A program made the position numbers and the translations under genes. A model generated the notes under the pieces. The model was not told the origin of the DNA. It did not search any database and worked only from the letters and a program-made list of their open reading frames with translations. A DNA stretch of 64,000 bases from Cytobacillus sp. NCCP-133 (GTDB lineage Bacteria; Bacillota; Bacilli; Bacillales; Cytobacillaceae), in assembly GCF_026011715.1 (NCBI RefSeq), contig NZ_BRVM01000012.1, forward strand, positions 62,001 to 126,000. The letters are read 5' to 3'. Positions 28,527 through 38,269 of this stretch are shown here, piece after piece. Each line of letters starts with the position of its first letter. The stretch's first letter is position 1.

Positions 28527-30173
28527 AAAAGAGAGATTAAGAATTACCATGGCAGTGAATTGCATGCAAAAGGATGGATTCAGGAAGCGGCTCTCCGCAT
28601 GCTGATGAATAATCTGGATAAAGAAGTGGCGGAAATCCCCGAGGATTTAGTTGTATATGGCGGCATTGGAAAGGCAGCCCGCAACTGGGAATGCTATGAT
28701 GCAATTGTAAAAACTTTGCATGAACTGGAAGATGATGAAACATTGCTAGTTCAATCAGGTAAGCCGGTTGCTGTATTCAAGTCACATAAGGATGCACCTA
28801 AGGTCCTTATCGCTAACTCGAATCTTGTGCCTGCCTGGGCAAACTGGGATACTTTCCATGAGTTAGATAAAAAAGGTCTCATGATGTATGGCCAAATGAC
28901 GGCTGGAAGCTGGATTTACATCGGAAGCCAGGGAATTGTCCAGGGAACGTATGAAACTTTCGCTGAGTTAGGGAGACAGCACTTCAACGCTTCATTAAAA
29001 CATACGATTACTTTAACAGCAGGACTAGGCGGAATGGGCGGTGCGCAGCCGCTTGCTGTAACGATGAATGATGGTGTATGCATCGCAATGGATGTGGATG
29101 AGCACCGGATTGACCGCAGACTTGAAACGAAGTATTTAGATACAAAGGTTCATACAATCGAAGAAGCTATTAAACTTGCAACACAAGCAAAGCAGGAAGG
29201 CCGTCCGCTTTCAATCGGACTATTAGGCAATGCGGCTGAGATTCTTCCAAAAATGCTGGAATTGAACTTCATTCCAGATGTTCTGACTGACCAGACATCT
29301 GCTCATGACCCTTTAAATGGCTATGTACCAGAAGGCTATTCTTTAGAAGAAGCAGCTGTTCTAAGAAAGGAAAATGCAGCTGAATATGTGAAAAAATCAA
29401 AGGCAAGCATGGCTGTTCATGTCCAGGCGATGCTGGATATGCAGAAGAAAGGCGCCATCACTTTTGATTATGGCAACAACATTCGCCAGGTAGCAAAGGA
29501 TGAAGGAGTGGGAAATGCTTTTGATTTCCCTGGATTCGTACCTGCCTATATCCGCCCATTATTCTGCGAAGGCAAAGGGCCATTCCGCTGGGTAGCATTA
29601 TCAGGAGACCCTGAAGATATTTATAAAACAGATGAAGTTATCCTGCGCGAATTTGCCGATAATGACCATCTTTGCAAATGGATTAAAATGGCACAGGAAA
29701 AGATCCAATTCCAAGGTCTGCCTTCAAGAATTTGCTGGCTTGGCTATGGCGAGCGTGCCAAATTCGGAAAAATCATCAATGATATGGTGGCAAGCGGCGA
29801 ATTGAAAGCGCCGATCGTCATCGGACGTGACCATTTGGATTCAGGTTCTGTTGCATCTCCAAACCGCGAAACAGAAGGCATGAAAGATGGCAGTGATGCA
29901 GTAGCAGATTGGCCAATCCTGAATGCCCTAATCAATGCGGTAGGCGGAGCAAGCTGGGTATCCGTTCATCATGGCGGCGGAGTAGGCATGGGCTATTCTC
30001 TTCACGCAGGCATGGTCATTGTGGCAGACGGTACGAAAGAAGCGGAACAGCGCCTGGAACGTGTACTCACATCAGATCCTGGTATGGGTATTGTCCGCCA
30101 TGTTGATGCCGGCTATGACGTGGCAATCAAAACCGCAAAGGAAAAAGGCGTAAACATTCCGATGATGAAATAA
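28512..30173 (+). CDS. hutU: Urocanate hydratase
   Basis: Adds water across urocanate, with a tightly bound NAD, to give imidazolonepropionate, the substrate of HutI. At 553 residues it is full length. [18 protein letters not shown] near 176 is the NAD-binding motif; the conserved region around [18 protein letters not shown] carries the catalytic cysteine near 410. GGAGG precedes the ATG. It begins the hut cluster here; the histidase gene hutH that would supply urocanate is not in the window. Confidence 0.97.
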   Translation: MKADTKREIKNYHGSELHAKGWIQEAALRMLMNNLDKEVAEIPEDLVVYGGIGKAARNWECYDAIVKTLHELEDDETLLVQSGKPVAVFKSHKDAPKVLIANSNLVPAWANWDTFHELDKKGLMMYGQMTAGSWIYIGSQGIVQGTYETFAELGRQHFNASLKHTITLTAGLGGMGGAQPLAVTMNDGVCIAMDVDEHRIDRRLETKYLDTKVHTIEEAIKLATQAKQEGRPLSIGLLGNAAEILPKMLELNFIPDVLTDQTSAHDPLNGYVPEGYSLEEAAVLRKENAAEYVKKSKASMAVHVQAMLDMQKKGAITFDYGNNIRQVAKDEGVGNAFDFPGFVPAYIRPLFCEGKGPFRWVALSGDPEDIYKTDEVILREFADNDHLCKWIKMAQEKIQFQGLPSRICWLGYGERAKFGKIINDMVASGELKAPIVIGRDHLDSGSVASPNRETEGMKDGSDAVADWPILNALINAVGGASWVSVHHGGGVGMGYSLHAGMVIVADGTKEAEQRLERVLTSDPGMGIVRHVDAGYDVAIKTAKEKGVNIPMMK

Positions 30174-30202
30174 ACTTTTTCATCCAATATTTAACAGATT
30201 TG

Positions 30203-30334
30203 TGAACTTAGCGAATAAAATTGGAAAACTAGCGAAGAAATACAAAAATTAGCAAACAAATACAGAAAATTAGCGAATAAATCATATAAATCAGCGAATA
30301 AACGGCTGAAACTAGCGAATAAGATCCTTGCTGA
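30203..30334. repeat. Six-unit 21-bp tandem array between hutU and hutI
   Basis: The core AGCGAATAAA (with variants AGCGAAGAAA and AGCAAACAAA) recurs at 30210, 30231, 30251, 30272, 30293 and 30314, spaced 21, 20, 21, 21 and 21 bp. Each unit contains a TAG or CAG trinucleotide in the RNA. Both strands can be read as heptad-like peptides (KLANKYR on plus, LFANFLY on minus), but neither frame has a proper start. I recall similar 21-nt arrays elsewhere in Bacillaceae; function unknown. Confidence 0.85.
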
Positions 30335-30350
30335 ACACTTACCCAAAAAA

Positions 30351-30398
30351 GGAAGCACTCCAATTCGTGCATATTCACTGATTGGAGCTTCCATTTTT
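30351..30398 (+). terminator. Terminator-like hairpin directly before hutI
   Basis: GGAAGC-ACT-CCAAT pairs with ATTGG-A-GCTTCC around 16 nt and is followed by ATTTTT. It lies 5 bp before the hutI ribosome site, so it could cut transcription between hutU and hutI or be bypassed by antitermination. Confidence 0.75.
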
Positions 30399-30415
30399 CA
30401 AGGAGGAGCAAAAAA

Positions 30416-31702
30416 ATGCACTCAAAGTCTATTTTTATTACGCATGCGAATCAAATGATCACATTCAAAGGCAGTTCACATAAGCCATTGACTAAAGAAA
30501 AAATGAGCGAACTTCATATTGTTGAAGACGGAGCTGTATGGATAGAGGATGGCTTAATTAAAGCCGCGGGAAAAACATCAGATCTTGAAGGCCAATTCCA
30601 AGGTCAGCTGAACGAAGCAGAAATCATTGATGCTACCGGTAAAATTCTCCTCCCTGGACTTGTTGATCCTCATACACATCTTGTTTATGCAGGAAGCCGG
30701 GAAGAGGAGTTCAATATGCGCCTCAATGGTGCTACATATATGGAAATTATGAATAATGGCGGCGGAATTCATGCTACTACATCAAAAACAAGGAAAGCAT
30801 CTGAAGAGGAATTGGTTCAAGAGAGCCTGATTCGGCTTGATCGCTTTCTTAAGCATGGGGTCACGACTGTTGAAGCTAAAAGCGGCTATGGCCTTGATTG
30901 GGAAACTGAGCGGAAACAGCTGGAAGCTGCCAAAAAAGCGGATGAACTTCATCCGGTGGATGTTGTCAGAACCTTTATGGGAGCTCATGCCGTACCAGCA
31001 GAGTACAAGAAGAACCCAGACGCATTTATCGACTTGGTAATCGAAGAAATGCTGCCAAAAGTAGCAGAAGAAAAGCTAGCTGAGTTCAACGATATTTTCT
31101 GCGAGAGGGGAGTTTTCACTCCAGAACAGTCCAGAAAACTGTTAGAGGCAGGAAAAAAACTTGGTTTAAAACCAAAGATCCATGCGGATGAAATTGAACC
31201 ATATGAGGGAGCAGAACTTGCGGCTGAAGTTGGTGCTATATCTGCTGACCATCTATTAAGAGCCTCTGATAAAGGGATGGAAATGATGGCTAAGAAAGGA
31301 GTAATCGGTGTACTGCTTCCAGGGACTGCATTCTTCTTAATGGCAGAAGCTGCAAGAGGCAGAGTAATGATTGATAAAGGGGTGCCTGTAGCCCTTTCAA
31401 CCGATTGCAACCCGGGGTCTTCACCAACATGCTCCATGCCTTTTATGATGAACCTTGCTTGCTTGCATATGGGCTTAACGCCTGCAGAGGCTATTTCTGC
31501 TGCTACGATCAACGCCGCACATGCCATTAATCGAGCAAAAGAAATAGGCAGCATAGAAGAAGGAAAGAAGGCAGACCTTCTGCTGCTAAACGTCCCGAAC
31601 TATATGCAAATGCAATATCATTACGGCATGAATCATACAGATACAGTCATCAAAAATGGAGAAGTTGTCATCAAAGGAGGAAGCTTATGCTATCAACGCT
31701 AA
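30416..31702 (+). CDS. hutI: Imidazolonepropionase
   Basis: Opens the imidazolone ring to N-formimino-glutamate. The 428-residue amidohydrolase has the metal motif DPHTHLVYAGSREEEF near 81, KSGYGLDWE near 160, HADEIEPYEGAELAAE with a metal histidine near 260, and STDCNPGSSPT near 325. AAGGAGG precedes the ATG by 10 nt. Its last 16 bp overlap hutG, so the two are translationally coupled. Confidence 0.96.
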   Translation: MHSKSIFITHANQMITFKGSSHKPLTKEKMSELHIVEDGAVWIEDGLIKAAGKTSDLEGQFQGQLNEAEIIDATGKILLPGLVDPHTHLVYAGSREEEFNMRLNGATYMEIMNNGGGIHATTSKTRKASEEELVQESLIRLDRFLKHGVTTVEAKSGYGLDWETERKQLEAAKKADELHPVDVVRTFMGAHAVPAEYKKNPDAFIDLVIEEMLPKVAEEKLAEFNDIFCERGVFTPEQSRKLLEAGKKLGLKPKIHADEIEPYEGAELAAEVGAISADHLLRASDKGMEMMAKKGVIGVLLPGTAFFLMAEAARGRVMIDKGVPVALSTDCNPGSSPTCSMPFMMNLACLHMGLTPAEAISAATINAAHAINRAKEIGSIEEGKKADLLLLNVPNYMQMQYHYGMNHTDTVIKNGEVVIKGGSLCYQR

Positions 31703-32664
31703 TACCATCGGGATTTTTCTGGCCGCGAACAAAATTAGGATTGGATGTTAAGATGCATGAGTTAATTCACCAGGTTCAAAACGAAGATGAAATGAAGAAA
31801 GAAAATTGGGATGCCGTTCTTTTCGGTGTCCCATTATCCCGATCATCCATCAGTGTATCAGGGGCTTCTGAGTTTCCTGAAGCATTCCGGCGTTCCTGGA
31901 AAGGTTTTTCTACTTATAATCTCGATTATGAACGTGACCTTAAAGACCTGAAGATTGCAGACCTGGGCGATGTAAAAATGCATTTCACCGATATTCTGCA
32001 AAGCCATGCAAATATCAAACAAACCATTAAGGATGTAAAAAGGCATTTCCCGAATTCCTTTCCAATTGCCATTGGAGGTGACCATTCCATCACAGCTATG
32101 CTGGTGAGCGGCCTTAAAGAACTAGAACTTGAAAAAGAAATTGGGATTCTACAGTTTGATACCCATTTAGATCTGCGCAGCCTGGACGACCATGGACCAA
32201 CAAATGGGACACCCATCCGTAATTTAATCCAAAATGGCATGGTCAAGGGGGAGAATGTTTACAATATTGGCCTTCATGGATTTTTTAATGGCCAGTCACT
32301 TATTCAATATGCCCGCGAACATAATGTAAATTACATTACATTAAAGGAAGCCAGAAAACAGGGAATCACTGAGACAGTTCAAGAAGCTCTTACTCATCTT
32401 GAGAAAAAGGTAGACACCATTTATGTAACCGTTGACATGGATGTCCTTGATATTGGATTTGCCCCTGGCGTTCCAGCTTCGACACCAGGAGGAATGAGGA
32501 CAGATGAATTATTTGATGCTGTCTATTCTGCAGGGTTATCAGCCAAAACCGTTGCCATGGATATTGTCTGTCTGGATCCAACTAGGGACCATCAGGCACA
32601 GCCTACAGTAAAGGCAGGCACATATACATTTTTAACCTTTTTAACGGCATTGATGAATAGATAA
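31687..32664 (+). CDS. hutG: Formimidoylglutamase
   Basis: Hydrolyses N-formimino-glutamate to glutamate and formamide. The 325-residue protein belongs to the Mn-dependent arginase family, with GGDHSIT near 125, DTHLDLR near 158 and DMDVLDIGFAPG near 250 carrying the metal ligands. Its ATG lies inside the end of hutI, with GGAGG 6 nt upstream. It completes the route from urocanate to glutamate in this cluster. Confidence 0.93.
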   Translation: MLSTLIPSGFFWPRTKLGLDVKMHELIHQVQNEDEMKKENWDAVLFGVPLSRSSISVSGASEFPEAFRRSWKGFSTYNLDYERDLKDLKIADLGDVKMHFTDILQSHANIKQTIKDVKRHFPNSFPIAIGGDHSITAMLVSGLKELELEKEIGILQFDTHLDLRSLDDHGPTNGTPIRNLIQNGMVKGENVYNIGLHGFFNGQSLIQYAREHNVNYITLKEARKQGITETVQEALTHLEKKVDTIYVTVDMDVLDIGFAPGVPASTPGGMRTDELFDAVYSAGLSAKTVAMDIVCLDPTRDHQAQPTVKAGTYTFLTFLTALMNR

Positions 32665-32713
32665 TAGTAAGGGGCATTTTGTCCCTTACTAAAAAATCAA
32701 AGGGGGAAAGAGA

Positions 32714-34060
32714 ATGGAAAAAGAAACAATGATCAACCCGTCATCAACACAGCCGAACCTGAGTAATCCAAATGCCACCACACAAAATATGGTCAAGTTC
32801 TTTATTTTTAGCGCAATTGGCATCTTTATGTTTTTTATCCCCATCACCGTGAACGGGAAGTCCTCCATCATGCTCGACCATATGGTTACAGCTATTCAAA
32901 CAGCGATTCCTGCAATTGTACCTTATTACGCATTGTTCGTTATATTTCTGGGAGCCGTTTATCCATTCTATACAAAAACTTGGAACAAAGATAAAGTGAA
33001 TACCGTTTTTTCTATTTTTAAATTATTTGGGCTGGCAGCAGGTATCATGATCGTGTTTGGTTTTGGACCAGCATGGCTATTTGACCCAAGCATGGGTCCA
33101 TTTCTATTTGAAAAACTGGTTATTTCAGTTGGTTTACTGGTTCCAATAGGATCCGTTTTCCTTGCATTGCTTGTTGGGTATGGCTTGCTTGAGTTTATTG
33201 GAGTGCTTATGCAGCCTGTCATGAAGCCAATCTGGAAGACACCGGGCAGATCTGCCATCGACGCTGTAGCTTCCTTTGTCGGCAGCTACTCCATCGGACT
33301 TTTAATCACGAACCGTGTATTTAAAGAAGGAAAATACAGTATTAAGGAAGCGGCGATTATTGCAACAGGTTTTTCAACCGTTTCTGCAACTTTTATGATT
33401 GTTGTTGCCAAAACTCTCGGCTTAATGGAAATGTGGAATACTTATTTTTGGACAACATTAGCCGTTACTTTTATTGTGACCGCCATTACCGTAAGGATCT
33501 GGCCGTTGAAGTCCTTGAGTGAGAATTATTATGATGGACAGGAGCCTCCTAGAGAAGATTTTACAGGAAGCCGTTTCCAAGCCGCTTGGAAAGAAGCCAT
33601 GGACACATCTGCCCAGTCTCCATCATTGTGGAAAAACATCGCTATGAACTTTAGGGATGGCTTTGTCATGACTATGTCTATTTTGCCATCCATTATGTCC
33701 GTTGGTCTATTAGGTTTGATATTGGCAGAATTCACGCCGGTTTTTGATTGGATCGGATATATTTTCTATCCTTTCACAGCCCTCCTGCAGCTTCCAGAGC
33801 CATTATTGGCAGCAAAAGCAAGTGCAGTAGGGATCGCGGAAATGTTCTTGCCAGCATTGCTTGTTACAGAAGCAGCATTAGTTACAAAATTCGTCATCGG
33901 CGTCCTTTCTGTTTCAGCAATTATCTTCTTTTCGGCTTTGGTACCTTGCATTTTATCGACAGACATCCCAATATCGATCCCGCAGCTGCTTGTCATTTGG
34001 GTGGAAAGAACCGTATTAACCATAATCATCGCCGCTCCGCTGGCGTATTTATTACTTTGA
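32714..34060 (+). CDS. YjiH-family membrane protein (nucleoside-recognition gate domains)
   Basis: 448 residues with about ten hydrophobic segments and the two-half 'gate' architecture of YjiH proteins: FVGSYSIGLLITNRVFKEGK near 190 and AEMFLPALLVTEAALVTKFV near 375. Substrate is not known for the family. It follows hutG by 49 bp and is followed by a terminator, so it is probably in the hut operon; transport of histidine, urocanate or another intermediate is an inference from that position. The B. subtilis permease HutM is of a different family. Confidence 0.8.
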   Translation: MEKETMINPSSTQPNLSNPNATTQNMVKFFIFSAIGIFMFFIPITVNGKSSIMLDHMVTAIQTAIPAIVPYYALFVIFLGAVYPFYTKTWNKDKVNTVFSIFKLFGLAAGIMIVFGFGPAWLFDPSMGPFLFEKLVISVGLLVPIGSVFLALLVGYGLLEFIGVLMQPVMKPIWKTPGRSAIDAVASFVGSYSIGLLITNRVFKEGKYSIKEAAIIATGFSTVSATFMIVVAKTLGLMEMWNTYFWTTLAVTFIVTAITVRIWPLKSLSENYYDGQEPPREDFTGSRFQAAWKEAMDTSAQSPSLWKNIAMNFRDGFVMTMSILPSIMSVGLLGLILAEFTPVFDWIGYIFYPFTALLQLPEPLLAAKASAVGIAEMFLPALLVTEAALVTKFVIGVLSVSAIIFFSALVPCILSTDIPISIPQLLVIWVERTVLTIIIAAPLAYLLL

Positions 34061-34065
34061 TTCCC

Positions 34066-34098
34066 TAATCCCCGCTTAACCCAGTGGGGATTTTTCGC
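34066..34098 (+). terminator. Rho-independent terminator of the hut cluster
   Basis: AATCCCC and GGGGATT pair around about 12 nt, followed by TTTC. Confidence 0.7.
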
Positions 34099-34178
34099 AT
34101 AGATTTCCTCTGTAAAAACAAACTAGTAAAGTATAAATCATATACATAAATGAGTCTAAGGATAGAAGGTGATGTATT

Positions 34179-35369
34179 TTGTACAGACTGTATACACATA
34201 ATGACCTGGATGGGGTAGGTTGTGGAATTGTTGCGAAAATTGCTTTTGGGAAAGATGTTGAGGTTCGATACAATTCGGTTATGGGGTTAGACCATCAAAT
34301 CGAAAGACTTTTTGATCAGGAGAAGAAACTTAAGGATGATTTTCTTATTATTACAGATTTATCAGTGAACGAAGAAAATACAATCAGGCTTGATGATCTG
34401 GAAAATAGCGGCGGGAAAGTTAGATTAATCGATCATCATAAAACGGCTTTGCACTTTAATGAATACTGCTGGGGGAGAGTGAAGGTCAATTATGATGATG
34501 GAAGGCTCACAGCAGCTACTTCATTGCTGTATGAATATCTGCTGGAACATGAGCTAATTAAACCATCGCAGGCGCTTGATGAATTTGTCGAACTGGTCCG
34601 CCAATATGATACCTGGGAATGGGATCAAAATGACAATACAAAAGCCAAGAATCTTAATGACTTATTTTTTATGGTATCCATTGATGAATTTGAAGAAAAA
34701 ATGACAGAGCGCCTATTAAACGCCCAGCATTTTGAGTTTGATGATTTTGAGCAGAAACTCCTCGAGATGGAAGAGGAGAAGATTGAACGCTATGTCAGAA
34801 GAAAAAAAAAGGAAATTGTCCAAACCTTCATTGGGAATTATTGTGCAGGAATTGTCCATGCGGAATCCTATCACTCAGAGTTGGGAAATGAATTAGGGAA
34901 GGACAATCCGCATTTGGACTATATAGCCATTTTAAATCTCGGCGGCAAAAAAATCAGTTTCAGAACCATTCATGACCATGTGGATGTTTCTGCGATAGCT
35001 GGGCAATTCGGAGGTGGCGGGCATGCCAAAGCATCAGGATGCTCAATGGGAAAGGATGCTTTCAAGCTGTTCGTGAATGATATTTTCCCTTTGAATCCTA
35101 TGAGACAGGATGCTTTCAAAAATAGATATAACTATAAAAATTCACCTCAGGGATCATTGTACGAAAATAAAAAGGGAGATAAATTCTTCATTTTTGCCAA
35201 GAACGAAAATAAATGGATGATTGAGGTGAATGGGAAATCTATACAGGAGCCTTTTGGCGATTATCAGGCTGCTGAAACTTTCATTAAAAGAAAGTATATG
35301 GCCTGGCTTGTGAGGGATGATGTGTATGTGGATTACTTAAAGGATTTTCATATGAAGACAAAGCATTAG
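34179..35369 (+). CDS. nrnB: Oligoribonuclease NrnB (DHH/DHHA1 phosphoesterase)
   Basis: 396 residues. Degrades short RNA oligonucleotides to mononucleotides. The DHH domain shows THNDLDGVGCG near 6, ITDLSVNEEN near 58, VRLIDHHKT near 84 and the C-terminal DHHA1 domain has GQFGGGGHAKASGC near 277. This fits B. subtilis NrnB (YngD). The start is TTG behind AGAAGGTGATG. Residues after about 330 form a short extra domain. Monocistronic with a terminator. Confidence 0.88.
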   Translation: MYRLYTHNDLDGVGCGIVAKIAFGKDVEVRYNSVMGLDHQIERLFDQEKKLKDDFLIITDLSVNEENTIRLDDLENSGGKVRLIDHHKTALHFNEYCWGRVKVNYDDGRLTAATSLLYEYLLEHELIKPSQALDEFVELVRQYDTWEWDQNDNTKAKNLNDLFFMVSIDEFEEKMTERLLNAQHFEFDDFEQKLLEMEEEKIERYVRRKKKEIVQTFIGNYCAGIVHAESYHSELGNELGKDNPHLDYIAILNLGGKKISFRTIHDHVDVSAIAGQFGGGGHAKASGCSMGKDAFKLFVNDIFPLNPMRQDAFKNRYNYKNSPQGSLYENKKGDKFFIFAKNENKWMIEVNGKSIQEPFGDYQAAETFIKRKYMAWLVRDDVYVDYLKDFHMKTKH

Positions 35370-35372
35370 ACA

Positions 35373-35400
35373 AAACCGCCTTTTGGCGGTTTTTTTTTCC
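35373..35400 (+). terminator. Rho-independent terminator
   Basis: AAACCGCC / GGCGGTTT hairpin followed by eight T residues. Confidence 0.88.
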
Positions 35401-35652
35401 AGAAATGCCCCCTCCAATTATTTTATCCATAGAAGTCTATATCTTTATCCTAAACCGGAAAAGAAAAGAAATTAATTCATCTTGACGATTAGGTTCGCAA
35501 AATGAATAATCCTCATTTACTTTAAAGAAATATTTTTCACTATACAAAAGAAAAGTATGACCGGAAAAACAAATGCAAACTGAATTAATAATAAGTAAAA
35601 TATATGTAAAAATCATATATAATGGAGAAAGCACAAATGAAGGAGAGGTCTT

Positions 35653-36603
35653 ATGGAATTGTTTTTGGTTTTTTTCGGCATCATATTTTTTTCTATCTTT
35701 ATCAAGATCCTTTTTACGGGGACCAAAAGGGCATCGTTCATTAAAGATGAACCAATACCTGATCAGCTTGATATTCAATCAGAAAGCTTGCTGCCGATCA
35801 TTCAGGGTCTTGAAAAATCATTGCCGCAAGGATATCGGGAGAATATTAAGAATCGGGTATTAAAGGAACACCCTCAATGGAAGGATCACGAATATGAGTG
35901 GGCTTTTTTCGAGCTTAAGAGATATTTCCTTCTGAATAGCCTCTTGAAATCTATTCCAATGTTCAGTGACAAAGTGGATGAAATATGGCATGAGATGCTA
36001 ATGTTTACCCGTGAATATGGACAATTTTCACAAGACTTTTTCGGAGAGTACTTGCATCATGCCCCGAATTTAGAAAGTACGCCAATTCCGGGAGAAAGAG
36101 CATTCTTTGATTGGATGTACTTAACTCTTTTTAAACCTGGCTATAACAGCAGAAGAATCTGGGGGGGATTTTTAAAGAATCCCATTAAGAAAGATATTCT
36201 GGAAGACTTTAATAACAAGAGCGAAGAAGACTTGTTAGATACGTATTTTCGGAGCGGCAGCCAATGGATGGATATAAAGAAAGAATTAATTGGCAAATTA
36301 AAAAATGAAATATCTGAAGCAGAACAGATCACACTCGGAAATAAATTCGTAAAACCTTCTTCTGTCAGCCAATATTCTTATTTACTTTTGCCAGCAGTAT
36401 ATTATTCCATTTATGATTCAGAAAGTTACGATGATCATATGGATGAACTCCTGCCTGCTGAATGGGCTAAAAGCGGGGCAGCGGGTGGTGTTTCCTGCTC
36501 GGGATATGCATGCAGCAGTCCAACTGACCATGATTCCGGCGGCGGAAATGACTCTGGCGGAGGATCAAGCTGTTCAAGCTGCGGGGGAGGCTGCAGCAGT
36601 TAA
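35653..36603 (+). CDS. Membrane protein with GRDP-like core and Gly/Ser/Cys tail, unknown
   Basis: 316 residues: one N-terminal transmembrane segment (LFLVFFGIIFFSIFIKILF), a central soluble domain whose VDEIWHEMLMFTREYGQF (near 118-135) resembles the D-x-x-WH motif of glycine-rich-domain (DUF1399-like) proteins, and a low-complexity tail ending in clustered glycine, serine and cysteine (SSCSSCGGGCSS). Similar Cys/Gly tails occur on TIGR04222-type membrane proteins. A GGAGAGG site precedes the ATG. Monocistronic. Function not known; the tail might bind metal. Confidence 0.75.
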   Translation: MELFLVFFGIIFFSIFIKILFTGTKRASFIKDEPIPDQLDIQSESLLPIIQGLEKSLPQGYRENIKNRVLKEHPQWKDHEYEWAFFELKRYFLLNSLLKSIPMFSDKVDEIWHEMLMFTREYGQFSQDFFGEYLHHAPNLESTPIPGERAFFDWMYLTLFKPGYNSRRIWGGFLKNPIKKDILEDFNNKSEEDLLDTYFRSGSQWMDIKKELIGKLKNEISEAEQITLGNKFVKPSSVSQYSYLLLPAVYYSIYDSESYDDHMDELLPAEWAKSGAAGGVSCSGYACSSPTDHDSGGGNDSGGGSSCSSCGGGCSS

Positions 36604-36640
36604 AAACAAGCAATCATTTTGGATTGCTTGTTTTTTTATT
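36601..36640 (+). terminator. Rho-independent terminator
   Basis: AAACAAGCAATC and GATTGCTTGTTT hairpin followed by TTTTTT. Confidence 0.88.
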
Positions 36641-36821
36641 CTTAGAAGCTCTTGTGTTTGGATATAAATAAAAATAAGGTTTCCTATCATTTTCAGTACT
36701 TTCAAATGCAGGCATTAAATTTTCAATTGTGTAACAATTTATATTTATAATATCAAAGTTCTCAGATTCTCTGTTACAATCGGTATTGGACGATTATCGG
36801 AATCGAATTGGATGTGTATTT

Positions 36822-37991
36822 ATGAAAAAGTTTATCCTTTCTGTGCTGCTCCTTTCCTCCTTTTCGTATGCCACTGCGAACGCCAAAGAAGTGACCGAAC
36901 CTGAAATTCTCAGTGAAGCAGCAATTCTCTCTGATTCGGAATCAGGAGCCATTTTATATGAAAAAAACGCAGATAAAAAGATGTTTCCGGCTAGCTTAAC
37001 AAAAATTGCGACCGCAATTTATGCGATCGAGAACGGAGATTTAAATGATATAACTACTGTGAGCAAAGAGGCAGCGGAGGTAGATGGGACTAGAGTTTAT
37101 CTGGAGGAAGGAGAAGAGGTTACACTCAAGAAGCTGGTGCAGGGAATGCTGATCAATTCAGGAAATGATGCAGCATGGGCAATTGCCGAGCATCTTGATG
37201 GCAGTATGGATCGTTATTCGGAGAACTTGAATGCCTATCTAAAAGAGAAAGTGCACGTTGAACACACTCATTTTGTAAATCCACATGGACTTCATGACGA
37301 GAATCATTATACCACCGCAGCAGATCTTGCAAAACTGACAAACTACGCTCTTCAAAATGAAACCTTTAAGGAGATATTTGGGACAAAAGAATTGAAGTGG
37401 TGGGGTAAGTCATGGGAAACAACACTTATTACCCATCACAAGATGCTTAAAGGAGAAGTTCCATTTGAAGGTGTGACAGGCGGGAAGACAGGTTTTGTAG
37501 ATGAAGCAAAACAAACGCTTGCCACTTCTGCTGAGAACGAATCAATCAAGCTCACAGCCATTATACTGAAGGCAGATTTTAAGAGGGACATCTATAAGGA
37601 CACAATAAACCTTTTAAGCTTCGGGTTCAGCCATTATGATTCATCACATCTTGACAAAACTGAGGTTTTTCCGGCTGAAGGCAAAACGTTTACGACAGGC
37701 GGCAAAACTGTTGCAATCACCTTGCCAAAAGGTTCCTATAATGAAAGTGTTACATCAAAGGGAAGGCTGATGATTGAGGATCACAACGGCAAGGTCGTTC
37801 AAACCGTGCAGCTTGTTGAAGAAAAAAGAGATGAAGTCGCTTCAAGACAGCTTAAATCTGAGGAAAAACCTGAGAAAAAAACAATAGGTTCCTATGGAAA
37901 AATAGGCTTAATGATATTCTTATTTGGAGTATTCGTCCTTTTATTAAGGAAAAACCTTAAAGCAAAAGCAAGTCGAAGAAGACGGATGTAA
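36822..37991 (+). CDS. D-alanyl-D-alanine carboxypeptidase (DacF-like)
   Basis: 389 residues from the ATG at 36822. Signal peptide KKFILSVLLLSSFSYATANA; serine peptidase family S11 motifs SLTK (Ser58), SGN near 112 and KTG near 221; a C-terminal beta domain; and a final transmembrane segment (LMIFLFGVFVLLL) with a basic tail. It trims the terminal D-Ala of peptidoglycan stem peptides outside the membrane. The frame extends to a TTG at 36786, but the ATG directly gives the signal peptide. A full membrane segment replaces the amphipathic anchor usual in DacA. Confidence 0.88.
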   Translation: MKKFILSVLLLSSFSYATANAKEVTEPEILSEAAILSDSESGAILYEKNADKKMFPASLTKIATAIYAIENGDLNDITTVSKEAAEVDGTRVYLEEGEEVTLKKLVQGMLINSGNDAAWAIAEHLDGSMDRYSENLNAYLKEKVHVEHTHFVNPHGLHDENHYTTAADLAKLTNYALQNETFKEIFGTKELKWWGKSWETTLITHHKMLKGEVPFEGVTGGKTGFVDEAKQTLATSAENESIKLTAIILKADFKRDIYKDTINLLSFGFSHYDSSHLDKTEVFPAEGKTFTTGGKTVAITLPKGSYNESVTSKGRLMIEDHNGKVVQTVQLVEEKRDEVASRQLKSEEKPEKKTIGSYGKIGLMIFLFGVFVLLLRKNLKAKASRRRRM

Positions 37992-38225
37992 TGCCCGTTT
38001 TTATGAAGTCAAAAAGTTTCCAGGAATTGCATGCAATTGTGCTAGTCCGTACGGTAATACATAAAAGTATTCATGCTATTATAGTCTGCAAAAACTGATT
38101 TGGCACTTTTGAAATATATTTAATATTTAACCTCGAAACTGTATTTAAATGCCCAACATGTCCAAATGTAACTATTCTGAAGCAGCTGATTACATCACTG
38201 AACTTGACAATGGCATTTGCAGAGG

Positions 38226-38263
38226 AACGAAAAAAGACTAAAGATAGCTCTTTAGTCTTTGGC
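38226..38263 (-). terminator. Terminator of ykuS
   Basis: AAAGACTAAAGA and TCTTTAGTCTTT hairpin; on the minus strand it is followed by TTTTTTC, 7 bp past the ykuS stop. The 37992-38225 stretch before it has no gene I can support. Confidence 0.85.
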
Positions 38264-38269
38264 CATAAT

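Noticed and set aside
30191-30411. Minus-strand ORF with LFANF heptads opposite the hutU-hutI spacer
   Set aside because: It is the translation of the 21-bp repeat; no start signals, and the other strand reads equally well.
38149-38241. 30-codon ORF MPNMSKCNYSEAADYITEL on the plus strand
   Set aside because: No ribosome site and it runs into the ykuS terminator; too short to support.
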